Shown here: positions 9,776-19,500 of the stretch, in pieces
Numbering within the stretch: position 1 is the stretch's first letter
Layout of the letters: each line of letters begins with the position of its first letter
Assembly (NCBI RefSeq): GCF_905147365.1
Contig: NC_056425.1
Coordinates: 2,363,501 to 2,427,500, forward strand
Origin: Aricia agestis
Lineage: Eukaryota; Arthropoda; Insecta; Lepidoptera; Lycaenidae
DNA length: 64,000 bases
Reading direction: 5' to 3'
Made by a program: the position numbers and the translations under genes
The notes under the pieces: model-generated
What the model was told of the DNA's origin: nothing
The model's input: only the letters and a program-made list of their open reading frames with translations
Database searches by the model: none

Positions 9776-10672
9776 ATGGCCGAGGAAGCATCGAAAATCA
9801 GAAGCGAAGAAGAAACTCTGGCAGCCGGACCATCGAGAAATACTGAAGAAAATCAACCTTGTCACGAACTCTCCGCCGTATCCGTACAGTCAAGACTCCT
9901 ACCATTTTGGCGCGAAATTCCACGAGCATGGTTTATACAATTCGAAGCCGTCGTCGAACCTCTCAAGACATCGGACGACATGAAGTTCCGCTACGTTCTT
10001 CAACAGCTGCAAAACACAGATCTCCAGCATCTCACTGACATCCTCTACAACCCGCCTAAGAAAGACAAATACGCAACGATCAAGAACCGCCTGCTCACCG
10101 TCTACGAGAAATCAGAAGTCCAAAATTTCCAGAAGCTCATCAGCGGCCTAGAACTCGGCGACCAGAAGCCTACACAGCTGCTCCGAAGGATGCGAGAATT
10201 AGCAGGCGGCATGATCACTGAAGATGGTCTAAAAATAGAATGGCTCAATCATTTGCCGCCTTACATACGTTGCGTGCTCTCCGTAAACAATGAATCATCA
10301 CTAGACACACTCGCAGCGATGGCCGATAAAATGATGGAGTATTCCGGCGACAACAACACTATTGCAGCAGTCTCGTCGTCGTCTGCACCGTCAACCAGCA
10401 GAGAAAATAGCGTCATAGAAATGATGTCCAAGAAAATCGAAGAGCTTACAGTTCAAGTGGCCGAACTACATACTCACTCATCGCGGCCGCACTATCGCCG
10501 TCCCTTGAACACGCGCGCACGGTACTCTCGCTCCCGGTCAAAGTCCGCGCGCCGAAGGCCTGTAACGAGAGACGAATCGACATGGGAATGTAAATATCAC
10601 TTCCGATTTGGCGATAAAGCTAAGAGATGCGAATCGCCATGCTGCAGAAGGAATAAAACGTCGGAAAACTAA
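9776..10672 (+). CDS. gag: Gypsy (CsRn1-type) Gag
   Basis: 298 residues from the first ATG after the primer site. The N-terminal half is the capsid-like region common to CsRn1 elements (PFWREIPRAWFIQFEA near residue 43, then helical segments to about 200). A basic arginine/serine-rich stretch follows (about 240-262). The C-terminus has the atypical zinc motif CKYHFRFGDKAKRC at about 272-285, followed by ESPC. Gag would form the particle and bind element RNA. The stop at 10670-10672 falls inside an overlap with pol, which is in the -1 frame. Confidence 0.92.
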   Translation: MAEEASKIRSEEETLAAGPSRNTEENQPCHELSAVSVQSRLLPFWREIPRAWFIQFEAVVEPLKTSDDMKFRYVLQQLQNTDLQHLTDILYNPPKKDKYATIKNRLLTVYEKSEVQNFQKLISGLELGDQKPTQLLRRMRELAGGMITEDGLKIEWLNHLPPYIRCVLSVNNESSLDTLAAMADKMMEYSGDNNTIAAVSSSSAPSTSRENSVIEMMSKKIEELTVQVAELHTHSSRPHYRRPLNTRARYSRSRSKSARRRPVTRDESTWECKYHFRFGDKAKRCESPCCRRNKTSEN

Positions 10673-13600
10673 AATCGACACCGACTGTGGCGGATGTCGG
10701 TGTCCCCAAGACGAGAAATCGCCTTTGTGTCCGCGATCGCAACACTAACCAATGTTTCCTCGTGGACACGGGCGCGGATATCTCCGTGTTAGCCGCCACT
10801 ATTAAAAACAAGAAAAAGGAAGAGGGTCCGTACACACTGTACGCCGCAAACAGCACGAAAATAAAGACATACGGCGAGAAAACTATCACACTGAACCTGG
10901 GGCTACGAAGATCTTTCACATGGACATTCATCATCGCCGACGTCAAGACATCGATATTAGGAGCCGATTTTCTTCGCCACTATCAACTGCTAGTCGATTT
11001 ACATAAGAACAAACTAATCGACAGCGTCACAGAATTATCAGTGAAGACTATAGAAATCGCAAGTTCCGTCGACAGTATTCGCCTGTTGAAATCCGAGCAG
11101 GCATACCACGACATACTGAAGCAGTATCCGGACATTCTTCATCCTTTTTCACTCAAGAAGCCCGTCAAACACGACGTCGTCCACCACATACAAACTACTG
11201 GACCGCCGCTCTCCGCCCGTCCCCGCCCGCTTCCGCCCGACAAATACAAAGCCGCCAAAGAAGAATTTAAGCGAATGATGGAAATGGGCATCTGTAAACC
11301 TTCAAATAGTCCCTGGGCGAGCCCGATGCATATAGTCCAGAAAAAAGACGGCGGATTACGAGTGTGCGGCGACTACAGAAGACTGAATACTGTAACGAAA
11401 CCCGATCGCTATCCGATACCTCGGATTCAAGACTTCACCTACTCGCTACATAACAAGAAGATATTTACGAAGCTCGATTTAAAAATGGCCTACTATTGCA
11501 TACCTCTTGCGAGCCCAGAAGACGCACAGAAAACTGCGATAATAACCCCGTTTGGTCTGTACGAATTCACAAGTATGCCATTCGGGTTACGAAACTCGAG
11601 TCAAACGTTTCAAAGATTTATGCACGAGGTACTCAGGAATATCGAAGATTGCTTCTGTTTTGTGGACGATATCTTACTGTACTCAGAAAACGAAGAGCAA
11701 CATAAGAAGCTACTACACGAAGTACTACGACGCCTTAACGACTACGGCGTAACGCTGAACATTGAAAAATGTCAGTTCGGCGTTAACAAAATCGACTTTT
11801 TGGGCTACGAAGTATCCGAGGCCGGCATAAAACCGACAGAAGAACGAACATCTGCAATTTCGGGTTATCCAAAACCAAAGACGGTAATCGAACTACGACG
11901 CTTTCTAGGCATGATCAACTACTACCGTGATTGCCTACCACAACAAGCGAATCTTCAACACGAACTCAACAAATATCTGCACAACGGGAAGAAAAATGAC
12001 AAGACATCAATAGACTGGACGACCGCCGCCGAAGAGAGTTTTGAAAAATGCCGCCAAAGCATTTTACAAGCTACAACACTCAGTCATCCGATACCCAGCT
12101 GCCCGCTCGCTATCATGACCGATGCCTCCGACCATAGTATCGGCGCCGTACTACAACAACGTGCGAACAACATTTGGAGACCACTGGCCTATTTTTCAAA
12201 AGCAATGAGCGCTACGCAACAACGGTACAGTGTATATGATCGCGAATTATTAGCGATATACACTGCCGTAAGACATTTTAGAAGATTAATAGAGGGCTGC
12301 GAAGTAACAGTATACACGGATCACAAGCCTCTTGTGTACGCGCTTACAAAGAGTGCGAGCAGTAGCGACACACCGCGAAGAGAGAGACAGACGCATTTCA
12401 TAAGTCAGTTCTGTTCGGCGATAAAATACATACAAGGAGAAGAGAACACAGTCGCCGACGCATTATCGAGAATCGAAGAAATAATTTGCCCCTCTACGAT
12501 CGACTTCAATAAACTTTCCATCGACCAGAGCAGCGACAAACAATTACAGAAGCTAAGACGCCAGGAAAACTTAAAATTCGGCGAAATAAGTCTGCCGGGA
12601 CTCGAACGACAGATAACATGCGAGTTATCTACTTCGACGCCTCGCCCGTACCTGCCGCAAGTGTATCGCTACGCCGTATTTAAGTCACAACACGACTTAA
12701 GTCATCCCGGCGTACGAGCAACGAGAAGATTAATTCAATCAAAATATTTTTGGCCGTCGATGAATAAAGAAGTCACAGAATGGGCGAGAACATGCATCAG
12801 CTGTCAGCGCGCTAAGGTTCAGCGACACGTCGTCACGCCGCTACAGCGTTTACCGCAGTCGCAGCGTTTTGAAAATATACACATCGACATAGTGGGCCCG
12901 CTGCGCTTATCTCGAGACTACAGATACTGCGTCACGATGACAGATCGATGTACGAAATGGTTGGAAGCAATACCAGTACAAGAAATCACAGCCGAAGTCG
13001 TAGCCAAGGCATTCTACGACAACTGGATCGCTCGTTTTGGTGTTCCCTTGCGTATCACTACAGACCAAGGACGCCAGTTCGAGTCGTCGCTATTCAGAAC
13101 TCTACTACAGAAGTTTGGAATAACAAGAATACGAACTACGGCCTTTCATCCACAATCGAACGGTCAAATAGAGAGGTGGCACCGCACTATGAAGACAGCA
13201 CTAGTGGCCCGCGGAGCATCGACGCAGTGGGCAGACGAGTTGCCGACTGTACTTCTCGGCCTCCGCACGGCGCTCCGCGAAGACACAAAAGTGAGCCCTG
13301 CGCTTATGACATACGGAACTACGCTACGAGTGCCATCCGATTTCTTCGTACCGTCAACATCAAAAATCGAAGATGCAGAGTTTGTACGAAAACTAACTGA
13401 AACGATGGCCACGTTAAAACCGCAACAACGCTCCTGTGAAAAAAGATCTACGTTCATTCACAAAGATCTATATACATGCAGCCATGTTTTCGTACGAAAC
13501 GACACCGTACGAGCCCCGCTGACACCACCGTACGATGGACCCTACGAAGTATTGAAGCGCAACGAAAAATATTTCAAGATACAATTGCCGCTTCGAACTA

Positions 13601-13782
13601 CAGTCGTATCGCTCGATCGACTAAAACCGGCGTATCTCCTTAACCAAGAAGCATGTGAATCGGAAAATACATCAAGTACGCCGTCGCCGCCGCAGCCGTC
13701 GCAGCCATCGCAGCCGACGCAGCCGCAAGTTCGAGTCACAAGGTCCGGCCGCATTAGCAAACCTACGGTGCGTTTCACTTGA
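10657..13782 (+). CDS. pol: Gypsy (CsRn1-type) Pol polyprotein
   Basis: The frame is open from 10657, just after a stop at 10654, and has no upstream ATG. It overlaps the end of gag by 16 nt in the -1 frame, so it is probably made by ribosomal frameshifting as Gag-Pol. Counting from 10687, the order is protease (LVDTGADISVL, about 25), reverse transcriptase (CGDYRRLN and FVDDILLYS, about 325), RNase H (MTDASDHSIGAVL, about 477), integrase zinc finger HHCC (HDLSHPGV to CISCQRAK, about 668-708), integrase core (HIDIVGP about 733, TTDQGRQF about 793, NGQIERWHR about 825) and a C-terminus ending in RSGRISKPTVRF. All catalytic residues I can check are present. No chromodomain is visible. An internal run of PSQPSQPTQPQ precedes the end. 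Confidence 0.95.
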   Translation, partial: NVGKLKSTPTVADVGVPKTRNRLCVRDRNTNQCFLVDTGADISVLAATIKNKKKEEGPYTLYAANSTKIKTYGEKTITLNLGLRRSFTWTFIIADVKTSILGADFLRHYQLLVDLHKNKLIDSVTELSVKTIEIASSVDSIRLLKSEQAYHDILKQYPDILHPFSLKKPVKHDVVHHIQTTGPPLSARPRPLPPDKYKAAKEEFKRMMEMGICKPSNSPWASPMHIVQKKDGGLRVCGDYRRLNTVTKPDRYPIPRIQDFTYSLHNKKIFTKLDLKMAYYCIPLASPEDAQKTAIITPFGLYEFTSMPFGLRNSSQTFQRFMHEVLRNIEDCFCFVDDILLYSENEEQHKKLLHEVLRRLNDYGVTLNIEKCQFGVNKIDFLGYEVSEAGIKPTEERTSAISGYPKPKTVIELRRFLGMINYYRDCLPQQANLQHELNKYLHNGKKNDKTSIDWTTAAEESFEKCRQSILQATTLSHPIPSCPLAIMTDASDHSIGAVLQQRANNIWRPLAYFSKAMSATQQRYSVYDRELLAIYTAVRHFRRLIEGCEVTVYTDHKPLVYALTKSASSSDTPRRERQTHFISQFCSAIKYIQGEENTVADALSRIEEIICPSTIDFNKLSIDQSSDKQLQKLRRQENLKFGEISLPGLERQITCELSTSTPRPYLPQVYRYAVFKSQHDLSHPGVRATRRLIQSKYFWPSMNKEVTEWARTCISCQRAKVQRHVVTPLQRLPQSQRFENIHIDIVGPLRLSRDYRYCVTMTDRCTKWLEAIPVQEITAEVVAKAFYDNWIARFGVPLRITTDQGRQFESSLFRTLLQKFGITRIRTTAFHPQSNGQIERWHRTMKTALVARGASTQWADELPTVLLGLRTALREDTKVSPALMTYGTTLRVPSDFFVPSTSKIEDAEFVRKLTETMATLKPQQRSCEKRSTFIHKDLYTCSHVFVRNDTVRAPLTPPYDGPYEVLKRNEKYFKIQLPLRTTVVSLDRLKPAYLLNQEACESENTSSTPSPPQPSQPSQPTQPQVRVTRSGRISKPTVRFT

Positions 13783-13792
13783 AGGGGGGTAA
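13781..13792 (+). promoter_or_regulatory. Gypsy polypurine tract
   Basis: GAAGGGGGGTAA sits directly before the 3' LTR and overlaps the pol stop codon. Confidence 0.85.
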
Positions 13793-14038
13793 TGTGGTGA
13801 CATACTATGGGTAGGAAGATAGTGAGGTTCAAAGTTCACCACACGTCGCGCGTCACACATGTATCGTCTCAATTTTCATCGCTATCGTTTTGTTTATGTT
13901 TTGTCTCTATTGTGCTAATATGTATCGTCCCTTTCTAGTCTGTAAAATTTTGTATATATAGCCGAAGATTCATGAATAAAACACTTCTTCTGATCCTACA
14001 GTCGAGTTATCATTTACTCCTGTATCAAAGTCGCAACA
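13793..14038 (+). repeat. 3' LTR of CsRn1-type gypsy element
   Basis: 246 bp, the same as the 5' LTR except for one missing T after GCCG. AACT (14039-14042) repeats the 5' flank. Confidence 0.95.
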
Positions 14039-14157
14039 AACTAAACCAACAAAATGCCCTAATGTCTTTTTGGGACATTTAGGTCAATTATTCGTAAAGT
14101 TTGGAACTAGTTCGTTGGAAACATTGAAAACAATGTGTCTAATTAATTTGTAATTGA

Positions 14158-14265
14158 AGACGTGAGTGGAAGAAGTCGGTAACTAACAATTTGATATTTT
14201 TTTTTTTTTTTTTTTGCAGAAGTGGAGGCTTTAGGACCGGGAAAATGATTTGAAATCAAAAAATG
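14158..14265 (+). repeat. Diverged repeat shared with 8690-8795
   Basis: GTGAGTGGAAGAAG, a run of 19 T, GCAGAAGTGGAGG and TTTAGGACCGGGAAAATG follow the order of the 8.7-kb copy. The bases around it (14043-14392) contain nothing else recognised. Confidence 0.5.
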
Positions 14266-14392
14266 TGGGTTTTATGTATAGCCAGATGATTATAAGTTAA
14301 TGATGATAAGGTTTGTTCAAATTATAAGGGGAAAAATGAGTTAAACGGTGTCTGGAAACTCCGTAACGAAAATAAACCCTTAGGTTAGACCC

Positions 14393-14589
14393 TTAGGCCA
14401 GGCCACAACACTGCGTTGCGGCGTCGCATCGTATAAATCTATGACGCCGCTGAACGCATCGTGAAAATTTCCGATGTAAATGTGCTATACTATAATATTA
14501 TTTTTGCGTTGCGACATCGCATTGCATTTCTGTGCGTTTGTTGTTTTTGCGATACGACGCCGCAACGTAGTGTTGTGGCCTAGCCCTAA
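14393..14589. mobile_element. Foldback MITE (V)
   Basis: Left end TTAGGCCAGGCCACAACACT and right end CTACGTTGCGG-type complement (TAGTGTTGTGGCCTAGCCC). Both arms contain a GCGGCGTCGCATCG-like stretch. No coding frame. Confidence 0.75.
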
Positions 14590-15086
14590 CACCTTCGTGT
14601 TGAAAGCCGTGCATCACGTGCATCGTCTAACGTCGTTTCAGTTCGTTAGACTTCGGCACGGTGTTTGTGTCTGCCCTTATGTTATAAAATGTTTAAGTTA
14701 TCCACTTCATTTACGCCTCCAGTTTCTGTTTCAAGGTGGTATTGGGGTTAAACAAGAACATAACTTATAATGAATTTATTACTTTGCTAGTTCCTGTGAC
14801 TTTACGCGACAGTGTCTCCTAAACAAAAGGTAGTATTTATTAATAAACTACGTTCACAAACGGCGATTTTAGGCGAAATTTATGCGCGATTTACGGTCAG
14901 TTTAAACATAATTTGAACCTAAATCGCGCATTGATAGCAATAGCAACGCGACAAGACGAATCGGTGTATTTTTTTGTGTATCTTATATCTATTTATAAAG
15001 TTTATAATGTTCAGTTTTGAATAGCTCACTTAGAAAATCGCATCGATCCTAAAACACGTTTTTCTTACACATTAGGTGCAAGTATG
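14590..15086. other. Unassigned stretch
   Basis: No recognised gene or repeat family. A weak inverted pair (ATGCGCGATTTACGG and CCTAAATCGCGCAT) lies near 14.88-14.93 kb. Confidence 0.4.
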
Positions 15087-15470
15087 TATCATCGAGGAAA
15101 TTGATTTCTATGCCTATTGATTTCTATGCCTATTGATTTCTATGCCTATTGATTTATATGCCTATTGATTTCTATGCCTTTTGATTTCTATGCCTATTGA
15201 TTTCTATGCCTATTGATTTCTATGCCTATTGATTTCTATGTCTATCGATTTCTATGCCTATTGATTTCTATGCCTATTGATTTCTATGCCTATTGATTTC
15301 TATGCCTATTGATTTCTATGCCTATTGATTTCTATGACTGACCAACGCGACGTCATTTGGTCAGATTATGTCAATTCAATGTTAATTATTGTGATCTGTC
15401 GGCTAGGTTTAACGTAACGCGACCAACTGAGTAGGTTCCCCATCTGCCTAGGAATGAACTTCTCTGATAA
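15087..15470. mobile_element. MITE (W1) with expanded left end
   Basis: Left end ATCATCGAGGAAATTGATTT and right end ATCTGCCTAGGAATGAACTT correspond to the two ends of the compact copy at 60199-60357. The interior (TTTGGTCAGATTATGTCAAT, GTGATCTGTCGGCTA) is also shared. In this copy the left inverted repeat has grown into a minisatellite. Confidence 0.75.
15101..15337 (+). repeat. 16-bp minisatellite, about 15 units
   Basis: Unit TTGATTTCTATGCCTA repeats head to tail with few changes (TTTATATG in unit 4, CCTTTTG at the unit 5/6 junction, GTCTATCG near unit 10, and a decayed last unit). No spacers. The unit derives from the W-family terminal sequence. Confidence 0.95.
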
Positions 15471-15756
15471 TACTTTTTAATAGGGCACTATTTACATCAT
15501 AATTTTTAATCACATCTGAATACAGAATTTTCAAGCACGTAAAGGAAATTATGCATCTGAAACAAAATATTCAACACAATATTATGTCATACATTTGAAT
15601 CACGATTCACGACTATAACAGAAAATTGTAGACTAAAACTTCCCAGACGTGACATGTGACACGGTGATCTCGTAGTGTGAGACAGTTCCAACAGACACGC
15701 GGGAGACACCTAGCTTTACTGATGTGGACGTATTTTTGTGTTGTTTTATAGCTATA
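15471..15756. other. Unassigned stretch
   Basis: No recognised gene or repeat. Confidence 0.35.
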
Positions 15757-15843
15757 AGATAACGCCCGCAACTCCTTTGCACTAAATTTCGGGACTAAAA
15801 GTATCCTATGTCCTTCCCCGGGATTCATAGTATATCCTTACCT
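15757..15843 (-). repeat. Family-A fragment
   Basis: GATAACGCCCGCAACTCC, AAAGTATCCTATGTCCTT and CCCGGGATTCAT follow the minus-strand order of family A; the remainder is missing. Confidence 0.7.
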
Positions 15844-15934
15844 CTGTAGCCCTAGCACCGCCACCAGTAGAAATGCGAAAGGACAAACTGTGGAGATAAA
15901 CTTAAGGTAGCGTTCCGATCTTTTTTCGTTCACG

Positions 15935-16051
15935 AAAATTCAATTAAAATGCAACTTTATGACAGACTATAGTCCTAAAATTCAAATAATATCCTACTCT
16001 ATGACATATACATTTATGTCTGTCATAAAGTGGCATTTTAATTGAATTTTT
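15935..16051. mobile_element. Foldback MITE (Q1)
   Basis: 29-bp arms with one mismatch: AAAATTCAATTAAAATGCAA... on the left pairs with ...CATTTTAATTGAATTTT on the right. Flanked by TGTCGGTCGCGATTG, which is also found beside the related copy at 57.7 kb. Confidence 0.75.
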
Positions 16052-16500
16052 GTCGGTCGCGATTGACCGCTGTAAAGTCCTCTAGCATAATTGAAAATAT
16101 AGGTAATGTTTTGTTCAGAAAACAAAAAAAATAAAGGTTGAAAATATTATGTTCTAAAAGCGTAACATAACAATCATTAACCACAAATATATAAAACCAT
16201 TTGACCTTCAGCAACCACTGGCCACACTGTGGCCCTAATTTTCTCGAGTATCAATTTTAAAACAATCAGAATTATACCCCAAGAATGGGGCCAAGTTACT
16301 AAAAGATAATGCCTCGGATAATAAAACCTAACGAGTGTCTGCTCATAATTACTTTCAAGCTGGACTGTTACAAAGGCCTTTTTTAACATTTTAAGGAATT
16401 TTCTTCTTTAATTTTTTAAAAATATCCATATTCAAAAAATGAAACTGATAATAATCAGCATTTAATCGATATATCATAATTTGAGACTATTTAATACTAG
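16052..16500. other. Unassigned stretch
   Basis: AT-rich; no recognised gene or repeat. Confidence 0.35.
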
Positions 16501-16700
16501 ACGATGCCCCCAACTCAGTTGCGCCAAAATTCTTTTATCGCGCGGTAATGTACATTTTTCCGGGATAAAAGTGTCCTATGTCCCGGGACTCAAACTATCT
16601 CCATACCCAGTGAATTGGTTTAGCGATTTGGGTATGAAGAGGTGACAGACATACAGACAGAAGGACACACTTTCGCATTTAATAAATAATATTGGAATGG
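16501..16700 (-). repeat. Family-A interspersed repeat
   Basis: Near-complete minus-strand copy: CTCAGTTGCGCCAAAATTC, TTTATCGCGCGG, TCCCGGGACTCAA, GACAGACATACAGACAG and TTCGCATTTAATAA. Confidence 0.85.
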
Positions 16701-16728
16701 ATTTTGTACGTCTGTACTGTCTTTCATT

Positions 16729-17413
16729 AGCCGCGTACTGACTGAGCGAGCAAATCAGAGCAAATCCTCGGTCGGTCAAGACGTGCCTCGCCCGAGGCAA
16801 GCGCACGTGCTGCCTCGCCGAGCGTGACGCGGCCCGAGCCGAGCGTTGTCGGTTTTTGTCGATGCTCAAAGGTGCCTCGGTACGTTTGCCGCACTCACTC
16901 AAGACGGTAGTGTTTTGCCTCGCTTATTCGTTGCATGTTGGTTGTTCGTTTCAAGTTAAACTGAGCGTTAATGCTGGCTAAGCCTTACGGTGGCTCGGCC
17001 ATGCCGCGCGAGGCAGCCTCGGATTAGAAAACTTAGACGCTGTGCAGACGATGGGGCGAGGCGGGCCGGTCAACTTCGCTGAATACGCCTGTCGATGTCT
17101 GCGGCTGCCCGCGCCGCGTACACAAAACACACGCCGTCTGCGTTACTGCATGTAAACTGGTTTGTGTGATGGGCAGCCGCGGACATGCGCCGCCAGTGCC
17201 CGCCGGGCACCTGCGGCGCGGTCTTTTTGCCATCGTGTGCGTTGGTAATATAGGATTCCCTTTGTGCTATCGTTTGCGGAGAAACTGACTGGCCCACCCT
17301 GCACCTCCGTATGCAAAGCGCCTTAGAGACCGAGGCCACCTCGCGCGGCATGCGTACTGCGGCAAATGTCCGAGGCTGCCTCGCAAGGCCGCTCGCTTGG
17401 TCAGTACGTGGCT
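16729..17413. mobile_element. GC-rich foldback element (T), about 685 bp
   Basis: Ends are inverted: AGCCGCGTACTGACTGAGCG on the left, and on the right a stretch whose complement begins AGCCACGTACTGACCAAGCG. Inner arms pair: CCATGCCGCGCGAGGCAGCC near 16.999 and GGCTGCCTCGCAAGGC near 17.38 kb, and GTGGCTCGGCC with GAGGCCACCTCG. Several short ORFs on both strands come from the high GC and the arms and are not genes. Confidence 0.7.
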
Positions 17414-17498
17414 ACAGTGTTGTCGCAACATTAATGCAACGCAGACACGCTTACATTGCGGTTTCCAACAACGCAACAGAGCAATGTGGTCTCACTCT

Positions 17499-18007
17499 AA
17501 GCTTCGCGCACATCGTGACGGGGTGCAGCGGGCCAGGCTGCATTTTTCATACAAGTTTTATGGCCAGGTAAGCGACTGGCCATAAAAGTTGTATTAAAAA
17601 TGCGCTAACGCCTCCGTGACCTAGTGGTTTAGAGTGTGGCTCTTGACTCGGAGGTCGTAGGTTCGATTTCCGCGTTGGAAACATCTTATTTCCAAGTTTG
17701 GTTAGGACAATGCAGACTGATCACCTGATTGTCTGACAAGTAAGATGATCCATGCCTCGGACGGGCATCTAAAAAGTGGTCGCCTCTCTCGCCAGTCGTG
17801 TCAGTCTTCCGTCCCACTGGGTTATGAGAGTAAAAGAAATATAGAGTGCTCTTTTGTACTGCGCACACACTTGGGCACTATTAAATTACTCCTGCGTCAC
17901 AGGCCTGGTTTCATTGGAACCGGCCACCATCACCGATACCGGTGTGGTGTTATTATTATTATTAAAAATGCGGCCCGCCCTGCTAAATCACAATGTGCGC
18001 TAAGCTT
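17499..18007. mobile_element. Foldback MITE (U) split by SINE E1
   Basis: With the SINE (17605-17960) removed, arms pair from AAGCTTCGCGCACAT on the left to ATGTGCGCTAAGCTT on the right and meet at TTTTATGGCCAG / CTGGCCATAAAA near 17.57 kb. The right arm is interrupted by the SINE. Confidence 0.75.
17605..17960 (+). mobile_element. tRNA-headed SINE-like element E1
   Basis: 356 bp with a perfect 12-bp target duplication ATTAAAAATGCG (17593-17604 and 17961-17972). The head looks tRNA-derived: A-box-like GACCTAGTGGTTTAG and B-box GGTTCGATTTC (about 17660). The 3' end is (ATT)n. Polymerase III transcription and LINE-mediated copying are inferred. An ORF over its body is a by-product. Confidence 0.9.
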
Positions 18008-18269
18008 TATTCTATTTGTAGAGCTTGTAAGGCGATTCCAGTCTTAACAAAGGAGAGACAAGACGTACAGCTTAGACAGCTTGTATCTATTATGCTAGTA
18101 AGCAACGCCTTTATGCAACAGCATTACGTAAGTAGCTGTTATTCGCGTTTTGGAAACTGCTACGTTAAATATTATGTTCCATATTTCAATCCATTTCATC
18201 TTAAAATAAATGAATTGTTGGCTATAATACTACCGATTAAATAATCATATTTTAATACATATTAATATT
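18008..18269. other. Unassigned stretch
   Basis: No recognised gene or repeat. Confidence 0.35.
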
Positions 18270-18612
18270 AAAAATGTCTGTCTGCCTGGCTGTCTGTTCA
18301 AACCACTGAACCGATTTTGCTGAAATTTGGTATGGAGATACTTCGAGGCCCGTATTTTTAGTCAGTACTTAAGAAGCGCCTCGGCCTCAAGGAACGTTTC
18401 AGGCTCTGTGATTGGTTGGCTGTCAAAATTTGGACCAATCACAGAGGCGAACCGCGCCTTGTGGCCGAGGCGCTTCTTAAGTACTGACTAAAAATACGGG
18501 CCTTAGTCTCGGGAAAGGACATAGAATGCTTTTGCCCTGGAAAAATTTACGGTTCCCGCGAGGTTAACGAATTTTGGCGCAACTGAGCTGCAAGCGTCAT
18601 CCAGTATTAGTA
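18270..18612 (+). repeat. Family-A repeat split by a MITE
   Basis: GTCTGTCTGCCTGGCTGTCTG, ACCGATTTTGCTGAAATTTGG and GGAGATACTTCGA lie left of the MITE, TCGGGAAAGGACATAG to GCGCAACTGAGCTG lies right of it. The insertion falls in the GATACTTTGAGTCCCGGG block. Confidence 0.85.
18347..18502. mobile_element. Foldback MITE (X1), 40-bp perfect arms
   Basis: Arms start GGCCCGTATTTTTAGTCAGT and are perfect complements over 40 bp. The spacer contains a second imperfect pairing around GTGATTGGT / ACCAATCAC. Inserted into a family-A copy. Confidence 0.9.
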
Positions 18613-19145
18613 AATATGTATAGTATTTATTGTATTATAAGTCCAACACCGGGTTTATCCGAGCAAACACTTTTTATCTAACTCACAATAAACTTAAGCG
18701 CTTAGGATTGTATACGGATGCCGACTTATCTTATATCTTTGTTATCTTTTTGTTGGATAAAAGAAAAAGTAAAATTTATCTAATATTATTTGGTGACAAT
18801 GTTAGGGTTTTCAGTGCATTTTGGTGTGTTTTTCGTTAATGATTCTAATGATTAAAAATCATTATCGTCAACACAAAAATAAGACATTTATTTCTTTTGA
18901 TGCTAATTTTGATGAAATTTTTCACAGTTTAAGCTACTAATAGCAAGAACACAATCACATTTTACATTAAAAATCTATTCCACCAAAAGGTAATACTGGT
19001 GTCGACTACTTCGTCCCTTTTTCACGTTGATAGCTGTCAATTAGGGAGATGCTACGTAAGCGTTTTAAGCGTATCTCCAACTGGATGTAATCTTATTAGT
19101 ACTTACAAAAAAAAAGTATAGTAAAAAAGCCCGGACTCACTTTTG
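18613..19145. other. Unassigned AT-rich stretch
   Basis: No recognised gene or repeat family. Confidence 0.35.
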
Positions 19146-19500
19146 ACGTGGGAGAGCCATGCTTCGGCACGAATGGGCCAGCTCGAGCGGAGAAATGCCA
19201 CGTCCTCACAGAAAACCGGCGTGAAACAGCGCTTCCGCTGTGTTTCGCCGAGTGAGTGAGTTTACCGGAGGCCCAATCCCTTACCCTTTTCCTTTCCCTA
19301 CCCTCCCCTATTTCCTTCCGTACCCTCCCCTATTCCCTTCCGTATCCTCCCCTATTCCCCTCCCTACCCTCCTCTATTACCCCTTAAAAGGCCGGCAACG
19401 CACCTGCAGCTCTTCTGATGCTGCGAGTGTCCATGGGCGACGGAAGTTGCTTTCCATCAGGTGACCTGTTTGCTGGTTTGCCCCCTTATTTCGTAAAATA
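19146..19500 (+). repeat. Family-F repeat, full length
   Basis: Order: ACGTGGGAGAGCCATGCTTC, CGGCGTGAAACAGCGCTTCC, CCGAGTGAGTGAGTTTACCG, a CCCTACCCTCCCCTATTCCC-type tract, GGCCGGCAACGCACCTGCAG, GAGTGTCCATGGGCGACGG, ATCAGGTGACC and CCCCCTTATTTC. Eight copies occur here. A short ORF over the pyrimidine tract is a composition artefact. Confidence 0.9.

Larger units (their letters stand above)
9487..14038 (+). mobile_element. Complete Ty3/gypsy element, CsRn1/Kabuki type
   Basis: LTRs of 247 and 246 bp, a 4-bp AACT target duplication (9483-9486 and 14039-14042), a Trp-tRNA-type primer site, gag, pol in another frame and a G tract before the 3' LTR. The gag zinc motif contains histidine early (C-x2-H) instead of CCHC, and pol lacks a chromodomain; both fit the CsRn1 group, which includes Kabuki of the silkworm. 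The LTRs differ by one 1-bp indel, which points to a recent insertion. No frame is interrupted, so it may be autonomous. Confidence 0.93.

Noticed and set aside
13780..14038. Envelope gene after gypsy pol
   Set aside because: Pol runs to the polypurine tract and LTR with no room for another frame.
15101..15337. Regular array resembling a CRISPR
   Set aside because: The 16-bp units are head to tail without spacers, and the context is eukaryotic.
16576..17571. Several ORFs of 60-108 residues on both strands
   Set aside because: They lie in the GC-rich foldback element, overlap each other in many frames and show no domain or conserved pattern.
19240..19464. Proline-rich ORF
   Set aside because: It reads the pyrimidine tract of family F and recurs wherever that family occurs.
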